A DNA stretch of 64,000 bases from Nocardia flavorosea NBRC 108225. GTDB lineage: Bacteria > Actinomycetota > Actinomycetes > Mycobacteriales > Mycobacteriaceae. The stretch is from the NCBI RefSeq assembly GCF_001613385.1, contig NZ_BDCG01000020.1:24188-88187 (forward strand), read 5' to 3'. This document shows positions 36,540 through 45,202 of this stretch, one piece after another; within the stretch, counting starts at the first letter, position 1, and the number at the start of each line of letters is the position of its first letter. A program made the position numbers and the translations under genes. The notes beneath the pieces are model-generated. The model was not told the origin of the DNA. It worked only from the letters and a program-made list of their open reading frames with translations, and ran no database searches.

Positions 36540-37832
36540 GTGACCACCACACCCCGTTCGACCCGTCCGGTCGCCATCGTCGGCGGCAACCGCATCCCGT
36601 TCGCCCGCTCCGACAAGGCCTACGCGCACGCTTCCAACCAGGACATGTTCACCGCGACCCTGGACGGTCTGGTGAGCCGTTTCGGCCTGCAGGGCGAACG
36701 CCTGGGCATGGTCGCCGGCGGCGCCGTCCTCAAACGCGTCGGCGAACACGGCATGATCCGGGAAAGCGTGCTCGGCAGCACGCTCAGCCCCTACACCCCC
36801 GCCCACGATCTGCAACTGGCCTGCGGTACGGGCCTGCAGGCCGTGGTCACCGTCGGCGACGCCATCGCGGCCGGCCGGATCGAGGCCGGTATCGGCGGCG
36901 GAACCGATACCACCTCGGATGCGCCGATCGGCGTGAGCGAGCGGATGCGCGAATGGATGCTGAACATCAACCGCGCCCGCACCAATGCCGAACGGCTCAA
37001 ACTGGTGGGGCAGTTGCGGCCCGGCATGGTCGGTATCGAGATTCCGCGCAATGCCGAACCGCGTACGGGGATGTCCATGGGCGAACATGCGGCCGTCACC
37101 GCCAAGGAATTCGGTATCGCCCGCGAGGCGCAGGACGAACTGGCCTACCTGTCGCATACGAACATGGCCGCCGCCTACGAACGTGGTTTCTTCGACGATC
37201 TGGTGACCCCGTTCCTCGGACTCACCCGCGACGACAACCTGCGCCCCAACTCTTCGGTCGAGAAACTGGCCACCCTGAAACCGGTGTTCGGCGTGAAGCT
37301 CGGCGACGCCACCATGACTGCCGGTAACTCCACACCACTCACCGACGGCGCCTCGGCGGTACTGCTGTCCAGCGACGAATGGGCCGCCGACCGCAGCCTG
37401 CCGGTACTGGCACATCTGGTGGACAGCGAGGTCGCGGCCGTCGATTACATCCACGGCCCCGACGGTCTGCTGATGGCCCCCACCTACGCGGTGCCCCGCA
37501 TGCTGGCCCGCAACGGCCTGACCCTGCAGGATTTCGACTTCTACGAAATTCACGAGGCCTTCGCGTCGGTGGTGCTGGCCACCCTGCAGGCTTGGGAATC
37601 GGATCAGTACTGCAAGGAGCGGCTGGGTCTCGACGGTGCCCTCGGCCCGATCGACCGGACCAAGCTGAACGTCAACGGATCCTCGCTGGCGGCCGGGCAT
37701 CCCTTCGCGGCCACCGGTGGGCGGATTGTCGCCCAGACGGCCAAGATGCTGGCCGAGAAGGGGTCCGGCCGTGCGCTGATTTCCATCTGTGCCGCCGGTG
37801 GGCAGGGTGTAGTCGCCATTCTGGAGCGTTGA
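36540..37832 (+). CDS. fadA2: Acetyl-CoA acyltransferase (thiolase) FadA2
   Basis: Thiolase that joins or cleaves acyl-CoA at the beta position. A GTG at 36540, with GGGAG at about 8 bases, gives 430 residues. Active-site elements are present: LQLACGTGLQAV (nucleophilic Cys near residue 98), FYEIHEAFA, NVNGSSLAAGHPFAATGGRI (catalytic His) and SICAAGGQGV (second Cys). It faces fabG4-htdX across the palindrome, so one regulator may set reductase, dehydratase and thiolase together. Corresponds to mycobacterial Rv0243. Confidence 0.95.
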   Translation: MTTTPRSTRPVAIVGGNRIPFARSDKAYAHASNQDMFTATLDGLVSRFGLQGERLGMVAGGAVLKRVGEHGMIRESVLGSTLSPYTPAHDLQLACGTGLQAVVTVGDAIAAGRIEAGIGGGTDTTSDAPIGVSERMREWMLNINRARTNAERLKLVGQLRPGMVGIEIPRNAEPRTGMSMGEHAAVTAKEFGIAREAQDELAYLSHTNMAAAYERGFFDDLVTPFLGLTRDDNLRPNSSVEKLATLKPVFGVKLGDATMTAGNSTPLTDGASAVLLSSDEWAADRSLPVLAHLVDSEVAAVDYIHGPDGLLMAPTYAVPRMLARNGLTLQDFDFYEIHEAFASVVLATLQAWESDQYCKERLGLDGALGPIDRTKLNVNGSSLAAGHPFAATGGRIVAQTAKMLAEKGSGRALISICAAGGQGVVAILER

Positions 37833-37995
37833 GAGCCGTGATCCTGCGCCGTCGTCTGCGGCGCAGGGTCGGTGATCTACGGTTTCGACCCACATTCGAC
37901 CGGGCCGTCGATACCGGCGGGAGCAGGGAGCTCGCCGGTATGGACGGCCCGGTCCACGGGAGTGTCCCGGCCGCGGTGAAACTCGATATCGCCGG

Positions 37996-39027
37996 TTATC
38001 CGGTGCCCGGTAATTCGTGGTGTCCGCCGAAGGCCTCGCGCATTGCCGAGAGGGTTTTGTCGGCGTAGCCCGATTCGCCGCGCGAGGCGAAGCGCTGGAA
38101 CAGGGCGGCGGAGAGGACCGGGGCGGGTACCCCGATATCTACCGCGGCGTCCAGCGTCCAGCGGCCCTCGCCGGAATCGGAGACACGACCGCCGAAGGAG
38201 TCCAGGTTCGGATCGGCGTGCAGCTGGGCCGCGGTCAGATCCAACAGCCAGGACGCGACCACCGAACCACGCCGCCACACCTCGGTGACCTGCGCGATAT
38301 CGATGTCGTAGCGGTAATACCCGGGGTTCTCCAGCGGCGTTTCCTCGGCGGAGTACTCGCTCGCTGCGCGGTTGCCGTAGTCGGCTTTGTGCAGGATGTT
38401 GAGGCCCTCGGCATAGGCGGCCATCACGCCGTACTCGATACCGTTGTGGACCATCTTCACGAAATGCCCGGCCCCCGCCGGACCGCAGTGCAGATACCCC
38501 TGTTCGGCCGGGCCCGGCTCACCTGTACGGCCGGGCGTGCGGGGCGCGGCCGCAACACCCGGCGCGATTGCTTGCAGCAGAGGCTCCACCCGCCGGAACG
38601 GTTCCGGTTCGCCGCCGACCATCAGGCAGAAACCGCGTTCGCGGCCGAAGACCCCGCCGGAGGTGCCGATATCGAGATAGTGGAGGCCGAGCGGATCGAG
38701 CTTCGCGGCGCGGGCGATATCGTCGTGATAGCGGCTGTTGCCGCCGTCGATCACGATATCGCCGGGTTCGAGCAACTCGGCCAGTTGATCGATGACCGCG
38801 CCGGTCGCCCCGGCAGGGATCATCACCCAGACCACGCGTGGGGTGTCCAGCATTGCGAGGAACTCCCGCAGATCGGTACTGCCGCGGAAACCGTCGCCCA
38901 ATTCGGTGGAGAGGCCGGTGATCACCTCCGGATGGCGTTCGCAGCCCACCGCGGTATGGCCCGCAGCGACGATCCGCCGCACGATGTTTGCGCCCATCCG
39001 GCCGAGCCCGATCATGCCCAACTGCAT
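37996..39027 (-). CDS. gnd: 6-phosphogluconate dehydrogenase (decarboxylating), short form
   Basis: Oxidises 6-phosphogluconate to ribulose 5-phosphate and CO2. The ATG at 39027, with AAGGGG at 7 bases, gives 343 residues, the short single-chain form. The cofactor loop is MQLGMIGLGRMGANIVRR; DIVIDGGNSRYHDD and HYLDIGTSGGVFGRERGFCL form the substrate site, and HFVKMVHNGIEYG carries the catalytic Lys. About 15 residues rich in Pro/Gly/Glu interrupt the usual sequence near 185. This gene and the next separate fadA2 from fadE5, which are close neighbours in mycobacteria. Confidence 0.93.
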   Translation of the reverse strand: MQLGMIGLGRMGANIVRRIVAAGHTAVGCERHPEVITGLSTELGDGFRGSTDLREFLAMLDTPRVVWVMIPAGATGAVIDQLAELLEPGDIVIDGGNSRYHDDIARAAKLDPLGLHYLDIGTSGGVFGRERGFCLMVGGEPEPFRRVEPLLQAIAPGVAAAPRTPGRTGEPGPAEQGYLHCGPAGAGHFVKMVHNGIEYGVMAAYAEGLNILHKADYGNRAASEYSAEETPLENPGYYRYDIDIAQVTEVWRRGSVVASWLLDLTAAQLHADPNLDSFGGRVSDSGEGRWTLDAAVDIGVPAPVLSAALFQRFASRGESGYADKTLSAMREAFGGHHELPGTG

Positions 39028-39269
39028 CTCGCGTCCCCTTTTCCCTGGGTTGGAGGTCCGGATCGCAGGTCGTAGTCGATTGTGCCCGCCGCTGTCGCGA
39101 ACTTCTGTGTGCGTAGGTGTAACGCTCTGCCGGCGGCGTCGATATACCGGTTGGCTCCGTGTATTCGCCTGACCCCCGACCCGGCGACTACACGGGGCCA
39201 CTTTGCTGTCCGGACCGGTATCGCGCAGGCCGTGCAGGCCGGTGTGCGGTATCGCCCGGCTACTGTGCG

Positions 39270-39287
39270 GTGTCTCAATTGAGACAC
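39270..39287. promoter_or_regulatory. Perfect 18-bp palindrome between gnd and the VanW gene
   Basis: GTGTCTCAATTGAGACAC is fully self-complementary and unlike the other operators in the window. It lies in the 385-bp divergent gap (39028-39412), 243 bp from gnd and 126 bp from the VanW-gene start. A dimeric repressor site is likely; the regulator is not identified. Nothing else recognisable is in the gap. Confidence 0.7.
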
Positions 39288-39412
39288 TGAACGGACCGCC
39301 CGATGGCACAGCTGTGATCGATCAGGCACTGAAGATTACAGTTCGGACAACTATCGTTGGCGAAGGCTCGCACCCGCGAGTCCCCGGACATATCGATTGG
39401 GGAGGACGGTTC

Positions 39413-41869
39413 GTGAGCGGCGAATCGAATACCGACCGCGGCGACAGACACGACCCCGGCCGACCACAACTGACGGGCAGCGGCCTCTCTCAGCCGCCGC
39501 ATACCGGTCGTGACCAGCAGGCACAGCCGCCCGCACAACCGAATCCGGCGGAATCCGTCGCGCCCGGCTGGCGCGGCGGCAGCTCGTGGTTGAACCCGCC
39601 GACGGATGCGCCCGGCGCGGACGATCACGCCGCCTCCCCAGATTCAGTATCCGCGGGCTCGCCCGTCCAAACCTCCGGCTCCGCTCCGACCGTTTCCCGC
39701 CCGGCTGCCGCGCCGCTCGCGGCGGGGTATACCGGCCCGCAGCAGACCGGTGGCGTCGACCCGGCCGGACCGGATTTCGCGACCCGGCAGTTGCCGCGCA
39801 CCGGCCCCAACCCGCCGCTGGACGCCTATGCCACCACCGGCCCCGATTCCGACGCTCCCACGGAAGTCTTCGATTCCTCCGCCCTCACGCAGCGCCTGGC
39901 CGGCGAGGAGGCCGCCTGGTCGGCCTACTCCGATGACACCGCCGCGACCGATGCCCTCGCCCAGAGCGGTTCGGTCCCCCCGATGCCACCCCGTTCACCG
40001 CAAGGCCGTCCGGGCGGGTCCGGCGGCAACGGCGGAGACGACGGCAACATGCGTTCGCTGTCCGGCCTCCGCGACCGGTTCCGCGGTTCCGCGACCGCTC
40101 GCCGCGTCCTCCTGGCCGCCGCCGTGGTGTTCGGTATCGCCCTGGTGGGCTATATCGCCGACCTGGTGATGACTTCCGGCAGCATCCCGCGTGGTGTGGA
40201 GGTCGCGGGGGTCGCGATCGGCGGAATGGACAAGGACCAGGCTCGCGCGAAGCTGCAGACCACACTCGACGCCCGCTCCGGCGAAGTGGTTCCGGTGAAG
40301 ATCGCCGATGTGCAGACCGAGCTGGTCCCCAGCGCCGCCGGCCTCGGTGTGGACTGGGACGCCACCTGGGAGCGGGTGGGTGGCCAACCGCTCAATCCGG
40401 CGGCCCGGCTGCTGTCCTTCGTCGCCACCCGCGAGGTCACGGTGGCCAGCACGGTCGACGAGGCCGCGTTCGGACGCACTCTCGACGAACTGCGGGTCCA
40501 CGATCAGCCGCCGGTCGAGGGCGGTATCGCCTTCGAGGGCACCCGGCCGGTCGCGGTCGATCCGGTGCCGGGCCGGATTCTGGACACGGCCGCGGCGCGG
40601 ACCGTGCTCACCGATCAGTGGGCCACGGCGAACACCCTGGATCTGCCCGTTACGCCCGCGCCCCCCGCGGTCCGGCGCGACGCCATCGAAAAGGCGCTGC
40701 ACGAGATCGCCGAGCCCGCGGTGAGCGCACCGGTGGTGTATTCGGGTAAGGGTAGTGGAACCGCGACTCTGAGCCCGGAGCAGATCGCCGCCATCGTGAA
40801 GTTCGTCCCGGACGGCCACGGCGGTCTGCGCGTCGAATTCGACCACAAGGTGGCGACGGATCTGCTCGCCCCGCAGCTGGCGCCGACCGAGGTGGAACCG
40901 AAGGATGCGACCTTCACCTTCTCCGGTGCGCCGACCGTGGTACCCGCCGTCGTCGGCGACAAGATCAACTGGCCGAAATCGCTGGAGCAATTGCCGGCGA
41001 TGCTGGCCGCTGCCGGGCCGCAGCGCACCACCGCGGCGATCTACGAGCGGATCGAACCGAAGCTCACCACCCAGGCGGCGGAGTCGCTGGGGATTACCGA
41101 GGTGGTGGGTGAGTTCACCACCGGTGGTTTCTCCGGTCCCTCGGGGGTGAACATCCGCACCGTCGCGCAAGAGGTGAACGGCGCGGTCGTGAAACCGGGT
41201 GACACGTTCTCGCTGAACGGGCATACCGGCACCCGCGGCGCGGCCGAGGGGTATGTGGAATCCGGCATCATCGACCACGGCCGTCCCAGCACGGCAGTCG
41301 GTGGCGGGATCAGCCAGTTCGCCACGACTCTCTACAACGCCGCCTATTTCGCCGGGCTCGAGGACGCGGGCCACACCGAGCACAGCTACTACATCTCCCG
41401 CTACCCGGCCGCCCGCGAAGCGACCGTCTTCGACGGCGCCATCGACCTGCAGTTCCGCAACAACAGCCCGCACGGCGTGTACATCCAGGCGTTTGCGGAC
41501 AGCTCCGCAGTGACGGTCCGTATCTGGGGTACCAAAACGGTGAACGTCGAGTCCATCACCGGTGACAAGTCCAAGCCGACCGAACCGGAAACCATCACCC
41601 TGCCCGAGGGCGACGACTGTATCCCCTCCACGGGAGCGCCCGGTTTCACGATCGCCGACACCCGGGTGATCACCGATATCAATACGGGCCGGGAGATTTC
41701 GCGGCACACCCGGACGGTCAAGTACGACCCGGTTCCCGAGGTGAAATGCGTTTCCCCGGACGACGAGAAGTCAGATGAGGAACAGCCCGAGGACACTCCC
41801 GCGCCGACGGCCGAGCCGAGTAGCGGCAACGAGGGCAGCCGGCCGACCAACCGGGCGGGCAACCGCTGA
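39413..41869 (+). CDS. VanW-family envelope protein with peptidoglycan-binding-like domains
   Basis: An 818-residue membrane-anchored protein. GTG at 39413 follows GGGGAGGA. The first 220 residues are a disordered Pro/Gly/Ser/Thr cytosolic region. One helix follows (VLLAAAVVFGIALVGYIADL, near 235). Outside are repeats of the PG_binding_4/YoaR type (VEVAGVAIGGMDKDQARAKL, then a second such unit near 380) and the VanW domain at about 550-680 (NIRTVAQEVNGAVVKPGDTF, SLNGHTGTRGAAEGYVESGI, GGGISQFATTLYNAAYFAGL). The C-terminus is acidic. VanW proteins are cell-wall-associated with unknown catalysis. It probably acts at the peptidoglycan. Confidence 0.88.
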   Translation: MSGESNTDRGDRHDPGRPQLTGSGLSQPPHTGRDQQAQPPAQPNPAESVAPGWRGGSSWLNPPTDAPGADDHAASPDSVSAGSPVQTSGSAPTVSRPAAAPLAAGYTGPQQTGGVDPAGPDFATRQLPRTGPNPPLDAYATTGPDSDAPTEVFDSSALTQRLAGEEAAWSAYSDDTAATDALAQSGSVPPMPPRSPQGRPGGSGGNGGDDGNMRSLSGLRDRFRGSATARRVLLAAAVVFGIALVGYIADLVMTSGSIPRGVEVAGVAIGGMDKDQARAKLQTTLDARSGEVVPVKIADVQTELVPSAAGLGVDWDATWERVGGQPLNPAARLLSFVATREVTVASTVDEAAFGRTLDELRVHDQPPVEGGIAFEGTRPVAVDPVPGRILDTAAARTVLTDQWATANTLDLPVTPAPPAVRRDAIEKALHEIAEPAVSAPVVYSGKGSGTATLSPEQIAAIVKFVPDGHGGLRVEFDHKVATDLLAPQLAPTEVEPKDATFTFSGAPTVVPAVVGDKINWPKSLEQLPAMLAAAGPQRTTAAIYERIEPKLTTQAAESLGITEVVGEFTTGGFSGPSGVNIRTVAQEVNGAVVKPGDTFSLNGHTGTRGAAEGYVESGIIDHGRPSTAVGGGISQFATTLYNAAYFAGLEDAGHTEHSYYISRYPAAREATVFDGAIDLQFRNNSPHGVYIQAFADSSAVTVRIWGTKTVNVESITGDKSKPTEPETITLPEGDDCIPSTGAPGFTIADTRVITDINTGREISRHTRTVKYDPVPEVKCVSPDDEKSDEEQPEDTPAPTAEPSSGNEGSRPTNRAGNR

Positions 41870-41873
41870 AGTC

Positions 41874-41909
41874 CCGGCCGGAAGCAGGTGATCGACTGCT
41901 GCCGGCCGG
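41874..41909 (+). terminator. Stem-loop after VanW gene
   Basis: Arms of 14 bases (41874-41887 and 41896-41909, CCGGCCGG at the base) pair with one mismatch around an 8-base loop, starting five bases after the stop codon. No U-tract. Confidence 0.75.
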
Positions 41910-42329
41910 TGCCCGGTCGGCTTCCGCCTGTTGCCGCCGGGGGCATCCACCCGGAACGGTGGTCTCCTCGTCGGGCAGGTGAAACCGGTCCGGTCTCGGG
42001 AGAGATCGGGGATACGTCGCGGTGTGCGGACTGTGTCGGCAGTGCCACCGACTGTGTCCGCTACCGCGGGACTCATCGAGTGAAGCGTGACGGGTTAGCC
42101 TGAGCACCGCCTCTCCGCTTACCTGTCCGGCCTCTTATACGCATGCGGGTCGCGGTGTCCGACGATGGACTCGCTGCTCAGGGCACCGCGAGCCCGACCG
42201 CGCTCGCCCCGAGGCGGGGCTGCACAGGGGTGTTCCGATTCGCGTCTGCCCGGATTTCGGGCGCGGCAGACGGGACCGGTGAGAAACTACACTCGGGCTC
42301 TCCGGGCCCGATCGTGGAGCTCTGACGGC
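41910..42329. other. 420-bp convergent gap
   Basis: Lies between the VanW gene terminator and the end of the DUF4185 gene. Short frames are open, but none has a start signal or recognisable product. I see nothing further. Confidence 0.4.
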
Positions 42330-43421
42330 CTACAGCGGTGTACGCATCAACAGGACGTTGTACTGCCGGTGCACCGTGAGTAGGAAGTACAGATCGCTGC
42401 CCGTCTGGTAAGGGAAGATCATGGAGGCGTAGGCGGTGGGCAGGGAAGCCGCCTCCACCAGCACGCGCGGTGTGCTCCACGGGCCCTCCGGGGTGTCTGC
42501 GGTGCGCAGCACCACCGAGTTGTGCGGATCGGTCGTCAGCATCACGTATTTGCGCAGATGGTCGTTCCACTGCACCGACAATTCCGCGACACCGTCGACG
42601 ATCGGCGTCGCGGCCGCCGGATCGTTCACCTTCCAGCCGCGCCCGTCCCAGTACTCGTAAGCGTCGATATTCGCGATATCCGCTTCGCGCACCCGGGAGA
42701 TGTAGCCGGGATTGCCCCGGCCGGCAGCCGTGCCGTACCGGTACACGTACCCATCGGCCTTCACGAACGCGTTCTGCTGAAACCGTTCATGGCCGCCGCC
42801 GTTGGCCCGGCGGGTGGTGGGCAGCTGTGCCCAGGTCCGGCCGCCGTCGGCGGACGAGGCGAGGGTGGCGAAGTTGGTGGTCCACTTGCCGTGGTCGCCC
42901 CATTCCTTCACCGACATCATGCTCATGTACTGCACGCCGCCCACCGCGATCCCGGCGGTCGGGATCAGGCTGATCTCGATCCCCGGGATCTTCGGGCTCG
43001 GCAGCGGATTCGGGACTGCGCCGTCGAATATGATGCCCTGTGACGGGTCCTTGGTACGGCTGTGGAAGAGCACATTGCTGCTCCAGGCCCATGCGCTGCC
43101 GGCCAGCAAGTTGGGGATACCGAGCCCCGCGGAATCACCGAACGCCGTGATCATGGTCCCGGCTCCGTCGTCCCACATCACCCCGAGATCGGTGCCGAGC
43201 ACGTTCACCCGTTCGGTTTTGTTGGGGCTGTCCATCCCGGTGACCTGGAAGACGGCCTGGGTTTCGCCCGGTAGCGGCGGCAGGCCGCGTGGCTGGCCGT
43301 TGATCCCCGGGATGGGGTTCACGTTGTTGGGGTCCGCTGCGGCCGGACCGGCCAGGACGAGCGCTGCGGTGGCGCCCACAATCCCGGCACGCACGAGTAC
43401 GGACAGCGGGCGGCGAGTCAT
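42330..43421 (-). CDS. Secreted DUF4185 protein, copy 1
   Basis: A 363-residue exported protein. A Sec signal peptide (IVGATAALVLAGPAAADP, cut near residue 30) is followed by one DUF4185 domain, which resembles a five-bladed glycosidase-like propeller: VNVLGTDLGVMWDDGAGTMI, SNVLFHSRTKDPSQGIIFDG, AELSVQWNDHLRKYVMLTTD, ASMIFPYQTGSDLYFLLTVH. The biochemical role of DUF4185 is unknown; glycan binding or cleavage is a guess from fold. Its ATG overlaps the stop of the monooxygenase gene (ATGA at 43418-43421), so the two are co-expressed. A close paralogue lies at 50234-51340. Confidence 0.88.
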   Translation of the reverse strand: MTRRPLSVLVRAGIVGATAALVLAGPAAADPNNVNPIPGINGQPRGLPPLPGETQAVFQVTGMDSPNKTERVNVLGTDLGVMWDDGAGTMITAFGDSAGLGIPNLLAGSAWAWSSNVLFHSRTKDPSQGIIFDGAVPNPLPSPKIPGIEISLIPTAGIAVGGVQYMSMMSVKEWGDHGKWTTNFATLASSADGGRTWAQLPTTRRANGGGHERFQQNAFVKADGYVYRYGTAAGRGNPGYISRVREADIANIDAYEYWDGRGWKVNDPAAATPIVDGVAELSVQWNDHLRKYVMLTTDPHNSVVLRTADTPEGPWSTPRVLVEAASLPTAYASMIFPYQTGSDLYFLLTVHRQYNVLLMRTPL

Positions 43422-44911
43422 TCTCGGGTGTCCTCCTGCGGAACTGCGTGGTCTGCGGGCCATCTTGCCACGGTCGCGGTATCGGCGTGCCGGTCCGCGG
43501 TACCGAACCACCGCGGGATCCGGTCGAGCAACTCCTGCTGATCCGCTCCGGCCCAGGCGATATGCCCGTCGGGCCGCAGCAGGACGGCGGGCGCGTCCAG
43601 CTCCGCGCCGGGGTCGGCGATCCGGTCGATACGGTCCGCCCACCCGGCGACGGAGAGGCGGCCGGTCCGGTCGAGCAGCAGACCGCGGCCGCGGTGCATC
43701 AGTGCGTACAGGCGGCCCCCGGTCAATGCGATATCACGCATCCGCCGCCCCAGTGGCTCGTTGCCGCCGAAATCGTAACGTACATCGAGCGCGGTGATCT
43801 TGGCCAGCAGGTGGCGGGTGACTTCGGGGAAGTCCATCAGTTCCGAGAGCAGCCCGCGCACCGCCCGTGGCCCTGGCTCGGCGGAGAGCAGTTCCGATTG
43901 CGCCCGGGTATTCGCCAGGACGCCCGCGGCCACCGGGCGGCGTTCGGTCTCGTAACTGTCGAGCAGGTCGTCCGGCGCCCAGCCCGATAGCGCGGCCGCG
44001 AGTTTCCAGCCGAGATTGAACGCGTCTTGGACCCCGAGGTTGAGCCCCTGCCCGCCGAGTGGCGGATGGATATGTCCCGCGTCCCCGGCCAGCAGTACTC
44101 GCCCGACCCGATAGCGTTCGGCCAGCCGGGTGGCGTCACCGAATCGGGACAGCCGCCGCGGCGAATGCACCCCGAAATCGGTACCGGCGACAGCGCGTAG
44201 CTGCCGGGCGAAATCCGCGAGCGACGGCGGCACCGAGCGGTCGGCCGCCACCTCGGCCGCAGGTACCAGCACTCGGTAGCTACCGTCGCCGAGCGGCATG
44301 AGACCGAACCGGTGTTCTGTCCTGCGCACTTCGGACATCACGGTGGTGATGGTGTCCGGGGAGGCAGTCACCGCCATTTCGCCCAGCAGCGTATCTGTCG
44401 TGGACGGTTCCCCGGGAAAGCCGACATCGATCAGTTCGCGTACCGTGCTGCGCCCGCCGTCGCAGCCGATGAGGTAGCGCGCCCGCAGCCGGGTGCCGTC
44501 GGCGAGTTCGGCAGTGACCGCGTGTTCGTTCTGCTCCAGCCCGGTCAGTTCGCAGCCGCGCCGGATCTCGGCGCCCAGTTCCTGCGCGCGTTCGGTCAGC
44601 AGCCGGTCGGTGATCGGCTGGGGGATGCCGAGAATGTAGGGGTGGGCGGTATCGAGCCCGGCGGGTACGGCTTTGTCGATACCGGCGAAATGGCTGCGGA
44701 GCGGGTACTTCTGCCCGCGGGCGAGGAAACGCTCCAGTATCCCGCGCTGATCCAGGATTTCGATACTGCGCACGTGCAGGCCGGTCCCGCGGACGAACCC
44801 GGACGGCTGCGGATCCTTTTCCAGTACGACCACGCGCACACCGTGCAACCGCAGTTCGCCGGCCAGCATCGTTCCCGTGGGCCCGCCGCCGGTGATGATC
44901 ACATCGAACAT
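43418..44911 (-). CDS. rox: Rifampicin monooxygenase-like FAD enzyme (Rox type)
   Basis: Group A flavoprotein monooxygenase of 497 residues that closely follows Nocardia rifampicin monooxygenase as I know it. Rox uses FAD and NADPH to hydroxylate the naphthyl ring of rifamycins, leading to ring opening. Visible motifs: FAD-binding GGGPTG at 8-13, the ELRLHGVRVVVLEK strand end, the DG motif YLIGCDGGRSTVR (D151-G152), and the GD motif RVLLAGDAGHIHPPLGGQGL (G276-D277). RLYALMHRGRGLLLDRTGRL marks the C-terminal thioredoxin-like domain typical of this subgroup. The start at 44911 lies about 90 bp from an inverted repeat that resembles the rifamycin-associated element. Substrate is inferred from similarity and that element. 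Confidence 0.85.
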   Translation of the reverse strand: MFDVIITGGGPTGTMLAGELRLHGVRVVVLEKDPQPSGFVRGTGLHVRSIEILDQRGILERFLARGQKYPLRSHFAGIDKAVPAGLDTAHPYILGIPQPITDRLLTERAQELGAEIRRGCELTGLEQNEHAVTAELADGTRLRARYLIGCDGGRSTVRELIDVGFPGEPSTTDTLLGEMAVTASPDTITTVMSEVRRTEHRFGLMPLGDGSYRVLVPAAEVAADRSVPPSLADFARQLRAVAGTDFGVHSPRRLSRFGDATRLAERYRVGRVLLAGDAGHIHPPLGGQGLNLGVQDAFNLGWKLAAALSGWAPDDLLDSYETERRPVAAGVLANTRAQSELLSAEPGPRAVRGLLSELMDFPEVTRHLLAKITALDVRYDFGGNEPLGRRMRDIALTGGRLYALMHRGRGLLLDRTGRLSVAGWADRIDRIADPGAELDAPAVLLRPDGHIAWAGADQQELLDRIPRWFGTADRHADTATVARWPADHAVPQEDTRE

Positions 44912-45002
44912 GAATCCCTCGAATTCCGTGGTTCCTGTCGCCGCCGCGCGAACCTGTTTCCGCAGGTAGCGGCGCTCCGGCCGGATATTCTGCGGCACCA
45001 CC

Positions 45003-45023
45003 GGGGGCTTGCCGCAAGCCCCC
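45003..45023 (-). promoter_or_regulatory. Candidate rifamycin-associated element (RAE)
   Basis: A 21-base inverted repeat with perfect 10-bp arms (GGGGGCTTGC at 45003-45012, GCAAGCCCCC at 45014-45023) around one base. On the minus strand its central 19 bases read GGGGCTTGCGGCAAGCCCC. This is essentially the 19-bp RAE inverted repeat described upstream of rifamycin-inactivating genes in actinomycetes (remembered from the literature). It is 92 bp upstream of the rox-like start and correctly oriented to control it. Confidence 0.82.
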
Positions 45024-45149
45024 CTGTGGGATATACGTTGAAGTGGGGAGGAATTCGGAACGGCTCTTCGGGCCGGTTCGGGTGTCTTCATCGGCTCATG
45101 GGCTTCGCCGGCCATCGGCGGCCGGCCGACTGTGGATAGCCCACACAGA

Positions 45150-45180
45150 ACTGGCGGCCCGGATCATCCGGGCCGCCAGT
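45150..45180 (-). terminator. Stem-loop after fadE5
   Basis: Perfect 13-bp arms (ACTGGCGGCCCGG at 45150-45162, CCGGGCCGCCAGT at 45168-45180) with a 5-base loop, 22 bases past the fadE5 stop and between it and the RAE. It should separate fadE5 from the rox unit. Confidence 0.82.
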
Positions 45181-45202
45181 GGGACAGCGATTGTTCAGCG
45201 GA

